The notes: generated from the sequence alone by a model not told the origin. Shown: positions 9,271-17,950, numbered from the stretch's first letter. The stretch: DNA of 64,000 nucleotides from Robertmurraya kyonggiensis (GCF_005116465.1 NZ_SWBM01000003.1:1-64000), one strand, 5' to 3'. Numbers and translations are program-made.

Positions 9271-9285
9271 TTGAAACCGTTTGCA
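9271..9285 (+). promoter_or_regulatory. cre-like CcpA site upstream of gltA
   Basis: TTGAAACCGTTTGCA fits the degenerate consensus WTGNAANCGNWNNCW at all positions. It lies about 70-110 bp upstream of the candidate promoter at 9355-9383. CcpA binding here is an inference. Confidence 0.45.
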
Positions 9286-9354
9286 TTATGGGTTTTTATA
9301 GGGAATTATTACCTGTTTTCGAAGAAAAAATTATCCATCTTTTTGTATAATTAA

Positions 9355-9383
9355 TTGATTTCTGAAAATTCTCATGATATAAT
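9355..9383 (+). promoter_or_regulatory. Candidate sigma-A promoter of gltA
   Basis: TTGATT, 17-bp spacer, TATAAT. It would give a leader of about 250 nt before gltA. A second, weaker -10 (TAAAAT, 9563-9568) lies between the GlnR/TnrA boxes and could be the nitrogen-controlled start. Confidence 0.6.
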
Positions 9384-9400
9384 AGGAATATTATTTGGCT

Positions 9401-9444
9401 ACTTTTGATTAGGTTGTTTTATCTTTTCGACAACCTCCAAAAGT
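9401..9444 (+). other. Long leader hairpin upstream of gltA
   Basis: ACTTTTG...AGGTTGT pairs with ACAACCT...CAAAAGT, two seven-base arms separated by small bulges around a 12-base loop. If transcription starts near 9390, this is the first structure in the mRNA. No T-run follows, so it is not a simple terminator. Confidence 0.6.
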
Positions 9445-9533
9445 GAGAGCAAAGTTTTTTACATTTTCTATTGAATACTCTCATTTAACCCCTGGTCTGA
9501 CTGTATTTTATAAGAGATTGGTTTGAAGATTTT

Positions 9534-9550
9534 TGTAAGATTTTCTTACA
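9534..9550 (+). promoter_or_regulatory. GlnR/TnrA box 1
   Basis: TGTAAGATTTTCTTACA matches the GlnR/TnrA consensus TGTNAN7TNACA exactly and is nearly a perfect palindrome. Confidence 0.82.
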
Positions 9551-9577
9551 GAATTATCCGCGTAAAATGGTCGACCT

Positions 9578-9594
9578 TGTGAAGAATTTTTACA
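9578..9594 (+). promoter_or_regulatory. GlnR/TnrA box 2
   Basis: TGTGAAGAATTTTTACA also matches TGTNAN7TNACA exactly. Its centre is 44 bp (about four helical turns) from box 1, and it abuts the AGGAGGTG sequence at 9595-9601. Confidence 0.8.
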
Positions 9595-9604
9595 GGAGGT
9601 GAAC

Positions 9605-9632
9605 GGCTATTAAGGGTCAACCCTAATAAGCC
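9605..9632 (+). other. Hairpin between the Shine-Dalgarno sequence and the gltA start
   Basis: GGCT...AGGG and CCCT...AGCC form an imperfect stem between AGGAGGTGAAC (9594-9604) and the ATG at 9641. The strong Shine-Dalgarno sequence is about 37 bases from the ATG in linear sequence. Folding this hairpin would leave a spacing of about ten bases. Confidence 0.5.
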
Positions 9633-9640
9633 AATTTTTA

Positions 9641-12600
9641 ATGACTAATCAACAATGGAGCCCCTCACTTTTTAAAGAATTTCACCGTCAAGAGCACGAT
9701 GCTTGTGGAATTGTTGCCTCTTTAGAAAAAAACAATATTCCTACTCGCGAAAATATATTTAATTGTATTAATGCTCTTGTCACAATGAACCATCGCGCTG
9801 GTTTTATTAACGGCGAAGGCGATGGTGTTGGAATTCACGTCGATATCCCAAGAGCCCTATGGAAAGAAAAACTAAGAAAGAACGGTAGTGACCCAAGTCT
9901 TGTTGATCAGGACGGATTTGTCGTTGGTCACATCTTTATCAGTAGAAAAGATGACCCTCAATCCATTAAGAAAAAATTAACTACTAAGCTTGCAAACTAT
10001 AATCTAGACATCCTTTTTGAATCAGAAGAAGTAACAGATGCTTCTGCATTAGGACCAATTGCTATTCAGGAGAACCCTGTTTTTTGGCAGATTGCCTGCT
10101 TAAGCGATGTGACTGGTCAAGAGCTTTCTAAAAAGCTTTTTGAATTAACGGTTGAAATGGAATTAGATGAAGCTGTTCACGTGGCTTCACTTAGTCAGTA
10201 CCATGCTGTTTATAAAGTAATGGGTGCAGGTGACATTTTACCGAAATATTATGAAGACCTTGCGAATCCAATCGTCGCTTCAACGATTACATTAGGACAT
10301 AACCGCTATTCAACAAATACATTATCAAGCTTCAATCGTGTACAGCCTTTTACAATCCTTGGACATAACGGCGAAATCAATACGATTGCTAAGCTTCGTG
10401 ATGAAGCAAAAATGATTGGCGTACCGCTCGTAAAAGACGGCAGTGACTCACAGGATTTAAGCAGAACGATTGAAACGCTTATCTGTCGTGATGGCTATAC
10501 GTTATTTGAAGCGTTGGATTTACTTTTCCCACCAATTATTAATGAAATCAAAGCATACCCTACTCATCTTCAGGATTTATATGTATATATGCGTGAAGCA
10601 TGGGGCCATTTTGCACAAGGACCAGCTGGGATTATTTCTCGTTTTGGCGATGAGGCTGTATTTAGCGTCGATGCGCTTGGATTACGTCCTCTTTGGATGC
10701 TCGAGACTGAAAAATCTTATTTGTTCTCATCAGAACCAGGAATCATTCCTTCAAGCGAATATGTCAATGACCCGAAACCACTTGCTCCTGGAGAAAAGGT
10801 TGGTTTCAAATGGGATGGCGATGTATTAAAAGTATATGAGCAGAATGATTTTCAAGAGACTGTATATGAAAGATTTGCGCAAAAAGTAAATCTTGAGAAT
10901 GCTAGAAAGAGACTTTCTGTTCCGAAATTAGAAAAGACGGTCTCTGTCACATATCCGAAGAAAATTCACAACGGACAGTACAAAGCATTTGGTTGGGAGC
11001 GCGATCATATTCAGTTACTTGAACAAATGGCTGAAAAAGGTGTCGAGCCTATTCGTTCCCTTGGTACAGATTCACCACTTGCTGCGATTAATCCGAATCG
11101 TAAAAACGTCGCTGATTTTATCAAGGAAAGTGTAGCTGTTGTTACAAACCCTGCGATCGACCGCGATCGTGAATCTGAACATTTCTCGACTCGTACCATT
11201 ATCGGTCGCCGCCCTACTTTATTTGTGAAAAATGCCACTGGTACTGTTATTGAGCTTACTTCCCCTCTTCTTATTGAAGGTGCAGTAGGATTTGAATGTT
11301 CAGCAGAATTGCAACAGCCTAGCTATGATCAAGTAACAGCCCTTTTCCAAAAAGAAAATCTATCAGCTTATTTATCTGCAACTCTTAATAAAGAAGAAAC
11401 AGTAAAAGAAGCTTTAGAACGTCTTCAAACGGAAGTCGTTTCTGCTGTAAAAGATGGCAAGACACTAATCGTTGTGGATGATGGCCGTGCTCATATGGAT
11501 GACCAATTATGGCTTGACCCACACTTAGTGATTTCCGCTCTTGATCAAGCGTTAGTGAAGGGAGAGCTTAGACGCGATTGTTCGATTTTATTACGTTCAG
11601 CTGCAATTCGCTCTTTACATGATATTATTCTAGCGTTCGGACTTGGTGCTGACTTAATCAGCCCATATTATATGTTCATGACTGTACTCGATGATTCTAC
11701 AAAACCGTTAATGAATCTATATTCTGCATTGGTTAAAGGTTTGGAAAAAGTCATTTCTACTATCGGAATCCATGAGCTCCGTGGCTATGGCAGACTTTTC
11801 TCAGCCATCGGATTAAATGAAGAAGTATCAAAAGTGCTCAATATCGTGAACTTCTTTGGTTCCGAAGAGCTTGGCTATAATTTTGAAGCGATGAAAGAAG
11901 ACGCAGTTGCAAGAGCTGCAGATTATGAAAACGAGAAAGAAAGAGTTGGAAAGTCTTTCAACCTCTTCCCTCGTATTTGGAAAGCGATTGGCGATGTTGC
12001 TACAAGTGGAGATTACACTGCTTATGGTGAAAAAATCACAGAGCAAGAAACAGAGAATCCTACAACGATTCGTCACTTAACTGGATTTAAGCAATCTAGT
12101 TCAGCTGTCACTGCAAATGATGTAGATATTAGTGTTGGCGAGCATAGCTTACCATTTATCATTTCCTCCATGTCCTTCGGGTCACAAAATGAGATTGCCT
12201 TCCGTGCTTATGCCGAAGGTGCAGACCGTCTTAACATGGTCAGCCTCAACGGTGAGGGTGGAGAAATTAAAGATATGCTTGGAAAATATCCAAGAACACG
12301 CGGACAGCAAATTGCCTCTGGTCGATTTGGTGTTAACGCAGAACTCTTGAATTCTTCTAATCTCCTAGAGATTAAGATTGGTCAAGGGGCAAAGCCTGGA
12401 GAAGGTGGACATTTACCTGGTTCTAAGGTGACGGAAAAAATTGCTGAAGCGAGAAATGCTACAATCGGTTCTGACTTGATTTCACCGTCTAATAACCATG
12501 ATATTTACTCAATTGAAGATTTAGCACAAATGATTCATGAGTTAAAAACTGCCAATGACAAGGCAAAAGTTTCTGTCAAAGTTCCTGTTGTTCCAAACAT

Positions 12601-14113
12601 CGGAACAATTGCTGTAGGTATTGCTAAAGCCGGCGCTGATATCATTACCTTAAGTGGATTCGACGGCGGTACTGGAGCAGCTAGAATTCATGCCCTACAA
12701 TACGTTGGGCTCCCTGTAGAAATCGGCGTAAAAGCTGCACACAATGCATTACTTGAAGCTGGCCTTCGCGGGAATGTTGAGCTTTGGGCAGACGGCGGAA
12801 TCAAGAGTGCTCAGGACGTATTAAAAGTTATGCTTTTAGGAGCAAACCGCATTGGTTTTGGAACATTATCGATGATTGCAATCGGCTGTACAACATGTCG
12901 TGGATGTCACTTAGATACTTGTCACGTTGGTATTGCAACGCAAATTGAGTCTGAGGCTCAAGCGAAGGATCACGGATTAAGAAGATTCGTTCCAAGACAA
13001 TTAGACCTTGCTGTTCAAGGAATCATGAATCTCTTTACGGCATTTGGGAACGAGCTAAAAGACCTTACTGCTTCATTAGGCTATAAAAATTTACAGGATA
13101 TCGTTGGTCGCTCAGACTTACTTGAGCAAGTTAAAGGTCAAGACCAGCTTGATTTAACTTACTTGTTGAAAACTCTTGATATTAGCCAGTTTGAACAAAA
13201 AGAAGCAGCTGCTGCTTCTGAAACAACACAGCTTCAAATGGCAGTTGGTGCAGAATTCTTAGATGCCAACGTTGGAGAGCTTCAACAATCTCGTGAGTAT
13301 CACAGCGTAACTTCTGAACAAAGAGTTTTAGGAAGCCGTGTTTCTTGCCACCGTGTACGCGGACGTCTTGATGGTTCCTACAAAAACTTACCTGCTGTTG
13401 AGCTTAAGTATAAGAACGGCTCTATTCCAGGGAACGGTCTTGGTGCTTACAATAGCGAAGGCATTAAAATCGAAGTTGCAGGTGGTTCTCAGGACGGTAC
13501 TGGTAAAACTTCCGTTGGCGGACAGATTCTTATCTTCAAGTCTAAAGGAAAAAACGGCCAATACTACAATGGTTCCGTTGGTAAAGGCTTCGGTTATGGA
13601 GCACAACACGGCTTACTAGTTGCACAAGGTAATGCTGATGCTCGTGCAGGAATTAGACTTTCTGGTGCTGATATCATTATCGGTGGTCAAGTAAAGCACC
13701 CAATTCCAGCAATTGAACATGGTAACATTGGTTCTAAAGCGAATATTAAAGGATTCGCCTTTGAATATATGACAAATGGTCGTGCTTTAGTATTAGGAGA
13801 TCCAGGTCCATGGTTATGCGCAGGGATGACTGGCGGTGTTGTTTACTTAAGACATCAACCTGAATTAGGCTTAACAAAGGATGCCTTACAAAGACGAATT
13901 GCCAAAGGAGCAAAGGTTTCCCTTACAGGTTTGTCTGAAAAAGGACTTTCCGATATAACAGAGCTTCTTGGTCAATACGTTGAAATGTTAAAAGAACAAG
14001 GTCAGGTTGAAGAAGCTGTAGAATTAGCTCTTCTCCTTCAAGCACCTGAAGAAAACTTTGTTCAAGTTGTTCCAGTGAAGGAACAAGCAGACCCTTCCGT
14101 TTCTACAGAGTGA
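9641..14113 (+). CDS. gltA: Glutamate synthase large subunit, stand-alone divergent type
   Basis: Transfers the amide of glutamine to 2-oxoglutarate. The 1490 residues hold: a class II amidotransferase domain whose nucleophile is Cys22 in HDACGIV, implying removal of a 21-residue propeptide; a central domain; an FMN synthase domain from about 840 (ISSMSFGSQNE, GQGAKPGEGGHLPG, SGFDGGTGAARI); a cysteine cluster GCTTCRGCHLDTCHVG (about 1082) for the 3Fe-4S centre; and a glycine-rich beta-helix domain (about 1225-1405). The amidotransferase half diverges from B. subtilis GltA. No small subunit gltD follows. Two GlnR/TnrA boxes and a long leader precede it. gltA is the Bacillus name for this subunit; gltB is the usual name elsewhere. 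Confidence 0.92.
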   Translation: MTNQQWSPSLFKEFHRQEHDACGIVASLEKNNIPTRENIFNCINALVTMNHRAGFINGEGDGVGIHVDIPRALWKEKLRKNGSDPSLVDQDGFVVGHIFISRKDDPQSIKKKLTTKLANYNLDILFESEEVTDASALGPIAIQENPVFWQIACLSDVTGQELSKKLFELTVEMELDEAVHVASLSQYHAVYKVMGAGDILPKYYEDLANPIVASTITLGHNRYSTNTLSSFNRVQPFTILGHNGEINTIAKLRDEAKMIGVPLVKDGSDSQDLSRTIETLICRDGYTLFEALDLLFPPIINEIKAYPTHLQDLYVYMREAWGHFAQGPAGIISRFGDEAVFSVDALGLRPLWMLETEKSYLFSSEPGIIPSSEYVNDPKPLAPGEKVGFKWDGDVLKVYEQNDFQETVYERFAQKVNLENARKRLSVPKLEKTVSVTYPKKIHNGQYKAFGWERDHIQLLEQMAEKGVEPIRSLGTDSPLAAINPNRKNVADFIKESVAVVTNPAIDRDRESEHFSTRTIIGRRPTLFVKNATGTVIELTSPLLIEGAVGFECSAELQQPSYDQVTALFQKENLSAYLSATLNKEETVKEALERLQTEVVSAVKDGKTLIVVDDGRAHMDDQLWLDPHLVISALDQALVKGELRRDCSILLRSAAIRSLHDIILAFGLGADLISPYYMFMTVLDDSTKPLMNLYSALVKGLEKVISTIGIHELRGYGRLFSAIGLNEEVSKVLNIVNFFGSEELGYNFEAMKEDAVARAADYENEKERVGKSFNLFPRIWKAIGDVATSGDYTAYGEKITEQETENPTTIRHLTGFKQSSSAVTANDVDISVGEHSLPFIISSMSFGSQNEIAFRAYAEGADRLNMVSLNGEGGEIKDMLGKYPRTRGQQIASGRFGVNAELLNSSNLLEIKIGQGAKPGEGGHLPGSKVTEKIAEARNATIGSDLISPSNNHDIYSIEDLAQMIHELKTANDKAKVSVKVPVVPNIGTIAVGIAKAGADIITLSGFDGGTGAARIHALQYVGLPVEIGVKAAHNALLEAGLRGNVELWADGGIKSAQDVLKVMLLGANRIGFGTLSMIAIGCTTCRGCHLDTCHVGIATQIESEAQAKDHGLRRFVPRQLDLAVQGIMNLFTAFGNELKDLTASLGYKNLQDIVGRSDLLEQVKGQDQLDLTYLLKTLDISQFEQKEAAAASETTQLQMAVGAEFLDANVGELQQSREYHSVTSEQRVLGSRVSCHRVRGRLDGSYKNLPAVELKYKNGSIPGNGLGAYNSEGIKIEVAGGSQDGTGKTSVGGQILIFKSKGKNGQYYNGSVGKGFGYGAQHGLLVAQGNADARAGIRLSGADIIIGGQVKHPIPAIEHGNIGSKANIKGFAFEYMTNGRALVLGDPGPWLCAGMTGGVVYLRHQPELGLTKDALQRRIAKGAKVSLTGLSEKGLSDITELLGQYVEMLKEQGQVEEAVELALLLQAPEENFVQVVPVKEQADPSVSTE

Positions 14114-14133
14114 TATTTGATGATTTAGTTGAG

Positions 14134-14165
14134 CGCCCGCACATTTGAAAGTGCGGGCGTTTTTT
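14134..14165 (+). terminator. Terminator of gltA
   Basis: CGCCCGCAC / GTGCGGGCG stem with an eight-base loop and six T residues. Confidence 0.93.
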
Positions 14166-14545
14166 GTTTGTTGGTTTTGGTGGGTGCGGTTAGATTATGG
14201 AGTGCCGTTTAGTAATCGCCTGTTTTTGACTGCCAACTATAGCTCCCTTTGGGTGATACTTGGTAACCACCATGCATTTGTCGGTCAGCTCGAACAGATT
14301 CTCCCTCTTCTTGGCGTGTAAATGCCATTTGTCGGTCAACTTGAACAGATTCTCCCTCTTCTTGGCGTGTAAATGCCATTTGTCGGTCAACTTGAACAGA
14401 TTCTCCCTCTTCTTGGCGTACAAATGCCATTTGTCGGTCAGATTTACTAAATTCCCCCCCATCTTGACGTACATATCACATTTGCCGGTCAACTTGAACA
14501 GATTCACTCTCATCTTGGCGTGCAAACCCTCCCAAACCAGCAAAC
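14166..14545. repeat. Element with 51-bp tandem repeats and inverted ends (locus B)
   Basis: Five direct copies of a 51-bp unit run from about 14273 to 14526; the word CGGTCA recurs exactly every 51 bases (14282, 14333, 14384, 14435, 14486). Copies 2 and 3 are nearly identical and copies 4 and 5 diverge. The block is bounded by a G/T-rich head (14166-14187, with GTTTTGGTGGGTGC) and a tail (14522-14545) that is its imperfect reverse complement. Because 51 is divisible by three, both strands stay open. I regard those frames as spurious. Confidence 0.8.
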
Positions 14546-14771
14546 TTAAGCTTTTTCTAAACCATAGAGCTAGCCAAAAAAATTATTTGAATGACTCAAT
14601 TATGACGAAATAGGAAACATTATTAAAAACCCAAATGCGCAAATAGTACTATATTCATCTGTTGAGAAATTTTTTCTGTTGTTTAACAAAGGAAAATAGT
14701 TTAAAGTATGTATACACGTCTCACACACTGGGAAGTGTTATTTTTGTGTAAAAGAAAGGATATATTTATTT
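14546..14771. other. Intergenic region before ygaE
   Basis: AT-rich stretch with no recognised gene or RNA. It should carry the ygaE promoter, but no strong consensus was identified. Confidence 0.4.
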
Positions 14772-15854
14772 ATGAAGCTTGGTGCCCGCATATTTAAGAC
14801 GGGAATTGCAATTGTATTATCACTTTTACTAGCTGAGGTGTTTGAACTTCCTTCACCTATTTTTGCTGGGATTGCTGCAATTTTCGCGGTTCAGCCAACC
14901 ATTTATCGATCCTATCTATCGATTATTGAGCAGATTCAGGGTAATATTATTGGTGCCATCATTGCGGTTACCTTCGTACTCACGTTAGGAAACAACGTTG
15001 CGATGATTGGGCTTGCAGCCATTATCGTCATTACTATTAATTTAAAATTAAAAATCTCGAATACAATAAGCTTGTCCCTCGTTACATTAATCGCGATTAT
15101 GGAAGCTCCCGGAGATGGATTCATTGAGTTTGCGATAATTCGATTCTTAACGATTATGCTTGGGATTCTATCCGCTTTTGTGGTGAACCTAGTGTTCTTA
15201 CCTCCAAAATATGAAAACAAGCTATACTTTAGAATTGCTAATATTACCGAGGAAGCGACAAAGTGGATCCGAATTAATTCTCGACACGCGTCAGAGCATA
15301 CTTTTTTAAAAAAGGATATTGAGAAAATTAAGGACGATTTAACAAAGCTTAATCAGCTTTATCTCATGTATAAAGAGGAACGAAGCTATTTCAAGAAGAA
15401 CACAATTGCGAAGACTCGAAAACTGGTCATTTACAGACATATGATTGCAACAACCAAAAAGGCAATCGAAATTCTGAAAAGACTACATCGTTTTGAAAAT
15501 GATGTTACGAACTTACCAGAAGACTTTCATTTGGAAATACAGCATCAGCTTGATTACTTAATTGATCGACATGAGCAACTTATGCTGAAGTTTATTGGCA
15601 AAATTAAGCCACAGACTACAAGTGAAGACGATCGACTATGCTTGAATCGCAAGGAATTATTCGGTCTATTTATCGCAAAGCAAAAAGAAATTGATTACGA
15701 ATACGACGTAACGTTCTTCCATATCATGCAGCTTATTTCCTTTATTATTGAGTACGATGAGCATCTGGACCATTTAGATGTTTTAGTGACGAGCTTTAAG
15801 TCTTATCATAAGAAGGAAAATGAAGTAAATATCGAGGAACCTGTACAAGAGTAA
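14772..15854 (+). CDS. ygaE: YgaE-like aromatic acid exporter family membrane protein (UPF0421)
   Basis: A 360-residue protein of the UPF0421/aromatic acid exporter-like family. About the first 145 residues form several hydrophobic helices; the rest is a charged, helical cytoplasmic domain (about 150-345). Length, architecture and position between gsaB and ygaD agree with YgaE of B. subtilis, although here other genes intervene. A transport role is inferred from the family and the substrate is unknown. AAGGATATATTTATTT precedes the ATG, a loosely spaced ribosome-binding site. Confidence 0.82.
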   Translation: MKLGARIFKTGIAIVLSLLLAEVFELPSPIFAGIAAIFAVQPTIYRSYLSIIEQIQGNIIGAIIAVTFVLTLGNNVAMIGLAAIIVITINLKLKISNTISLSLVTLIAIMEAPGDGFIEFAIIRFLTIMLGILSAFVVNLVFLPPKYENKLYFRIANITEEATKWIRINSRHASEHTFLKKDIEKIKDDLTKLNQLYLMYKEERSYFKKNTIAKTRKLVIYRHMIATTKKAIEILKRLHRFENDVTNLPEDFHLEIQHQLDYLIDRHEQLMLKFIGKIKPQTTSEDDRLCLNRKELFGLFIAKQKEIDYEYDVTFFHIMQLISFIIEYDEHLDHLDVLVTSFKSYHKKENEVNIEEPVQE

Positions 15855-15881
15855 AGCAGCTGAATTTTCAGCTGCTTTTTT
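15855..15881. terminator. Terminator between ygaE and appC
   Basis: AGCAGCTGAA / TTCAGCTGCT palindrome followed by T residues on the plus strand, just after ygaE. It may also stop the converging app operon. Confidence 0.88.
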
Positions 15882-15886
15882 GTGTT

Positions 15887-16792
15887 CTAATTTTTCATGC
15901 GTGGATCGAGTGCGTCACGCAATCCGTCACCCATTAAGTTAAATCCAAGTACGGTAAGTACAATAGCTAGACCAGGGAAAAACAATGTCCATGGTGCTTG
16001 AGTAAGAAATGCTCTAGCATCAGAAAGCATTTTTCCCCATTCAGGATTTGGAGCTTCTGCTCCTAGTCCAAGAAAACCTAGTGCTGCAGCTTCAATAATA
16101 GCAGTTGCAATCGCTAAAGTCCCTTGAACAATAATTGGTGCTATACTATTCGGCATAACATGATGGAATAAAATCCGGCTATTCTTCATCCCTACTGCTT
16201 TGGCAGCCATAATGAACTCCTCTTGCTTCACACTTAAGACTCGCGAGCGAATGAGTCGTCCGAAGTTCGGAATATTAATGATTGCAATCGCAATTAAGGC
16301 ATTTCTTAAGGAAGGTCCGAGTACTGCTACAATGGCAATCGCTAGTAAAATACTTGGAAACGCCAATAATATATCAAAAAATCTTGAAATCACTGAATCA
16401 ACCCATTTTCCATAATAACCAGCCACAATTCCAAGTAGACAACCGATTACAATTGAGCCTATAACAGCTAAAAAGCCAACCCAAAGTGAAATTCTTGACC
16501 CATAAACGACCCTTGAAAATACATCTCGTCCAAAGTCATCTGTCCCAAACCAATACTCACTTGAAGGGGCTTGTAATCGATCACTGGTCGTTAGCTTCTG
16601 TTCATTGATTCCTTCTGGCGCAATGTATGGTGCAAAAATCGCTAAAAGGACAAAAAATAATACAATAAAAGTCCCAATGACAGCTAATTTATTTTTTCGA
16701 AAACTCCTCCATGCCTCTAACCAAGGGGAGACAGCTTTTTCTTCAGCTGGTTCAATTGGTACTTGCATTTCTTTATTCGTTGAAAGTTCCAT
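15887..16792 (-). CDS. appC: Oligopeptide ABC transporter permease, AppC/DppC type
   Basis: Second permease of a peptide ABC importer. The 301 residues have a cytoplasmic N-terminus, six membrane helices and the EAA loop contacting the ATPases (EEFIMAAKAVGMKNSRILFHHVMPN, about 195-220). It also has the N-terminal OppC-type segment FRKNKLAVIGTFIVLFFVLLAIF and ends in DALDPRMKN. It is the last gene of the operon, 15 bp after appB. Gene order D-F-A-B-C and protein lengths match the B. subtilis app operon better than dpp or opp. Peptide-length preference is unknown. Confidence 0.87.
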   Translation of the reverse strand: MELSTNKEMQVPIEPAEEKAVSPWLEAWRSFRKNKLAVIGTFIVLFFVLLAIFAPYIAPEGINEQKLTTSDRLQAPSSEYWFGTDDFGRDVFSRVVYGSRISLWVGFLAVIGSIVIGCLLGIVAGYYGKWVDSVISRFFDILLAFPSILLAIAIVAVLGPSLRNALIAIAIINIPNFGRLIRSRVLSVKQEEFIMAAKAVGMKNSRILFHHVMPNSIAPIIVQGTLAIATAIIEAAALGFLGLGAEAPNPEWGKMLSDARAFLTQAPWTLFFPGLAIVLTVLGFNLMGDGLRDALDPRMKN

Positions 16793-16807
16793 ATTCTCTC
16801 CCCCTTA

Positions 16808-17812
16808 CTAATTGTATTTAATCCTTGGATCAATCGCGGCATAGAGCAGATCGACAATTAAGTTAATCGTCACGAAAATAACTGCGATAATTAAGATACC
16901 TGATTGTATTACTGGATAATCACGATAGTTAATCGCGTCATAAATATAACGTCCGATTCCAGGCCAGCTGAAAATCGTTTCTGTTAAAATCGCTCCTCCA
17001 AGTAGGAGCCCTGTTTGTAGACCGATAATCGTTAGTACAGGAATAATGGCATTTTTCAAGGAATGCTTGTACACAACCCAAAACATTCTTAATCCCTTCG
17101 CTCTTGCGGTACGAATGAAATCAGACTTCATTACCTCAAGCATCGTAGAACGAGTAATACGAGCAATGATCGCCATTGGAATCGTTGCCAAGGCAAAGCT
17201 TGGCATCACTAAATGCTTCACAACCACCCAGAATTGGTCCATCCTTCCTTGTATCAACGTATCAAGAATATAGAAGTTCGTGATGGTTTCAATCGGGGCA
17301 CGTACATTCTCTCTACCTGAAGTCGGGAGCCATTCTAAATTAATGGCAAATACCCATTGTTCCATTAATCCGAGCCAGAATATCGGCATCGAAACACCAA
17401 TTAATGCAAGAATCATCGCCACGTAATCAAACCAAGAGTTTTGGAACCAGGCACTGATAATCCCTGCATTCACCCCGATTACGATCGCAATAATCATGGC
17501 ACAAAAGGCAAGCTCAGCAGTTGCGGCAAGGAATGGCCAAATTTCTTCATTAATCGGAGATTTCGTTCTTAACGATTCGCCTAAATCCCCAGTAAATAGA
17601 CCACCAAGATAGTGAAAAAATTGTGTGTACCACGGTTGATCGAGTCCAAGCTGTTTCGTTAATGCTGCTACCGCTTCATCTGTTGCTAATTGCCCTAATA
17701 TCGTTTGTGCCGGATTCCCTGGAATCGCACGAATCATGAAAAAGACAATGAGCGTAAGACCTAATAATACTGGAATCAATGATAGAAGCCTTTTGACTGT
17801 ATAGGAAAGCAT
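16808..17812 (-). CDS. appB: Oligopeptide ABC transporter permease, AppB/DppB type
   Basis: First permease of the importer, 334 residues with six membrane helices. The typical N-terminus is MLSYTVKRLLSLIPVLLGLTLIVFFMIRAIPGNPA and the C-terminus is DPRIKYN. The EAA loop (DFIRTARAKGLRMFWVVYKHSLKNAIIPVLT) sits near 225-255. GAGAGGTG precedes the ATG. It is separated from appA by 138 bp containing two stem-loops, which probably adjust its expression relative to the binding protein. Confidence 0.87.
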   Translation of the reverse strand: MLSYTVKRLLSLIPVLLGLTLIVFFMIRAIPGNPAQTILGQLATDEAVAALTKQLGLDQPWYTQFFHYLGGLFTGDLGESLRTKSPINEEIWPFLAATAELAFCAMIIAIVIGVNAGIISAWFQNSWFDYVAMILALIGVSMPIFWLGLMEQWVFAINLEWLPTSGRENVRAPIETITNFYILDTLIQGRMDQFWVVVKHLVMPSFALATIPMAIIARITRSTMLEVMKSDFIRTARAKGLRMFWVVYKHSLKNAIIPVLTIIGLQTGLLLGGAILTETIFSWPGIGRYIYDAINYRDYPVIQSGILIIAVIFVTINLIVDLLYAAIDPRIKYN

Positions 17813-17840
17813 ACATACACCTCTCTTGCAAGGGAATGAG

Positions 17841-17901
17841 GCTCATATAGAAGGCTCTTTCTCAAAACATCTCGCTTGGAAAAATAGCCCTCTATATGAG
17901 C
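17841..17901 (-). other. Inverted repeat in the appA-appB spacer
   Basis: GCTCATATAGA (17841-17851) and TCTATATGAGC (17891-17901) are perfect 11-bp inverted arms around about 40 bases. The loop contains AGAAGGCTCTTTCTCA, a word also seen at about 59078. Confidence 0.7.
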
Positions 17902-17909
17902 AGGATAAT

Positions 17910-17942
17910 GAAGAGGGAGTCACAAAATCGAGCTCCCTCTTC
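17910..17942 (-). other. Strong stem-loop after appA
   Basis: GAAGAGGGAG and CTCCCTCTTC form a perfect ten-base stem with a 13-base loop, starting eight bases past the appA stop codon. No T-run follows. It is better placed to block 3'-5' decay of the appA mRNA than to end transcription. Confidence 0.72.
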
Positions 17943-17950
17943 CTCATGCC

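Noticed and set aside
9384-9600. T-box or known metabolite riboswitch in the gltA leader
   Set aside because: No T-box sequence (AGGGTGGNACCGCG) and no recognisable core of a known glutamine or other aptamer; only hairpins are visible.
9599-9613. Four-codon leader peptide (GTG AAC GGC TAT TAA) before gltA
   Set aside because: The GTG is part of the Shine-Dalgarno sequence itself, leaving no spacing for initiation.
10470-10829. Shadow frames inside gltA and other large genes
   Set aside because: They are out-of-phase readings of well-supported coding sequence without start signals.
14273-14526. Possible CRISPR array
   Set aside because: Units are directly abutted 51-bp repeats with no unique spacers, and no cas genes are present.
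14190-14613. Long open frames on both strands through the 51-bp repeats, one giving a 17-residue repeat protein
   Set aside because: The frames exist on both strands because the unit length is a multiple of three. No good ribosome-binding site was found, and the block has element-like inverted ends.
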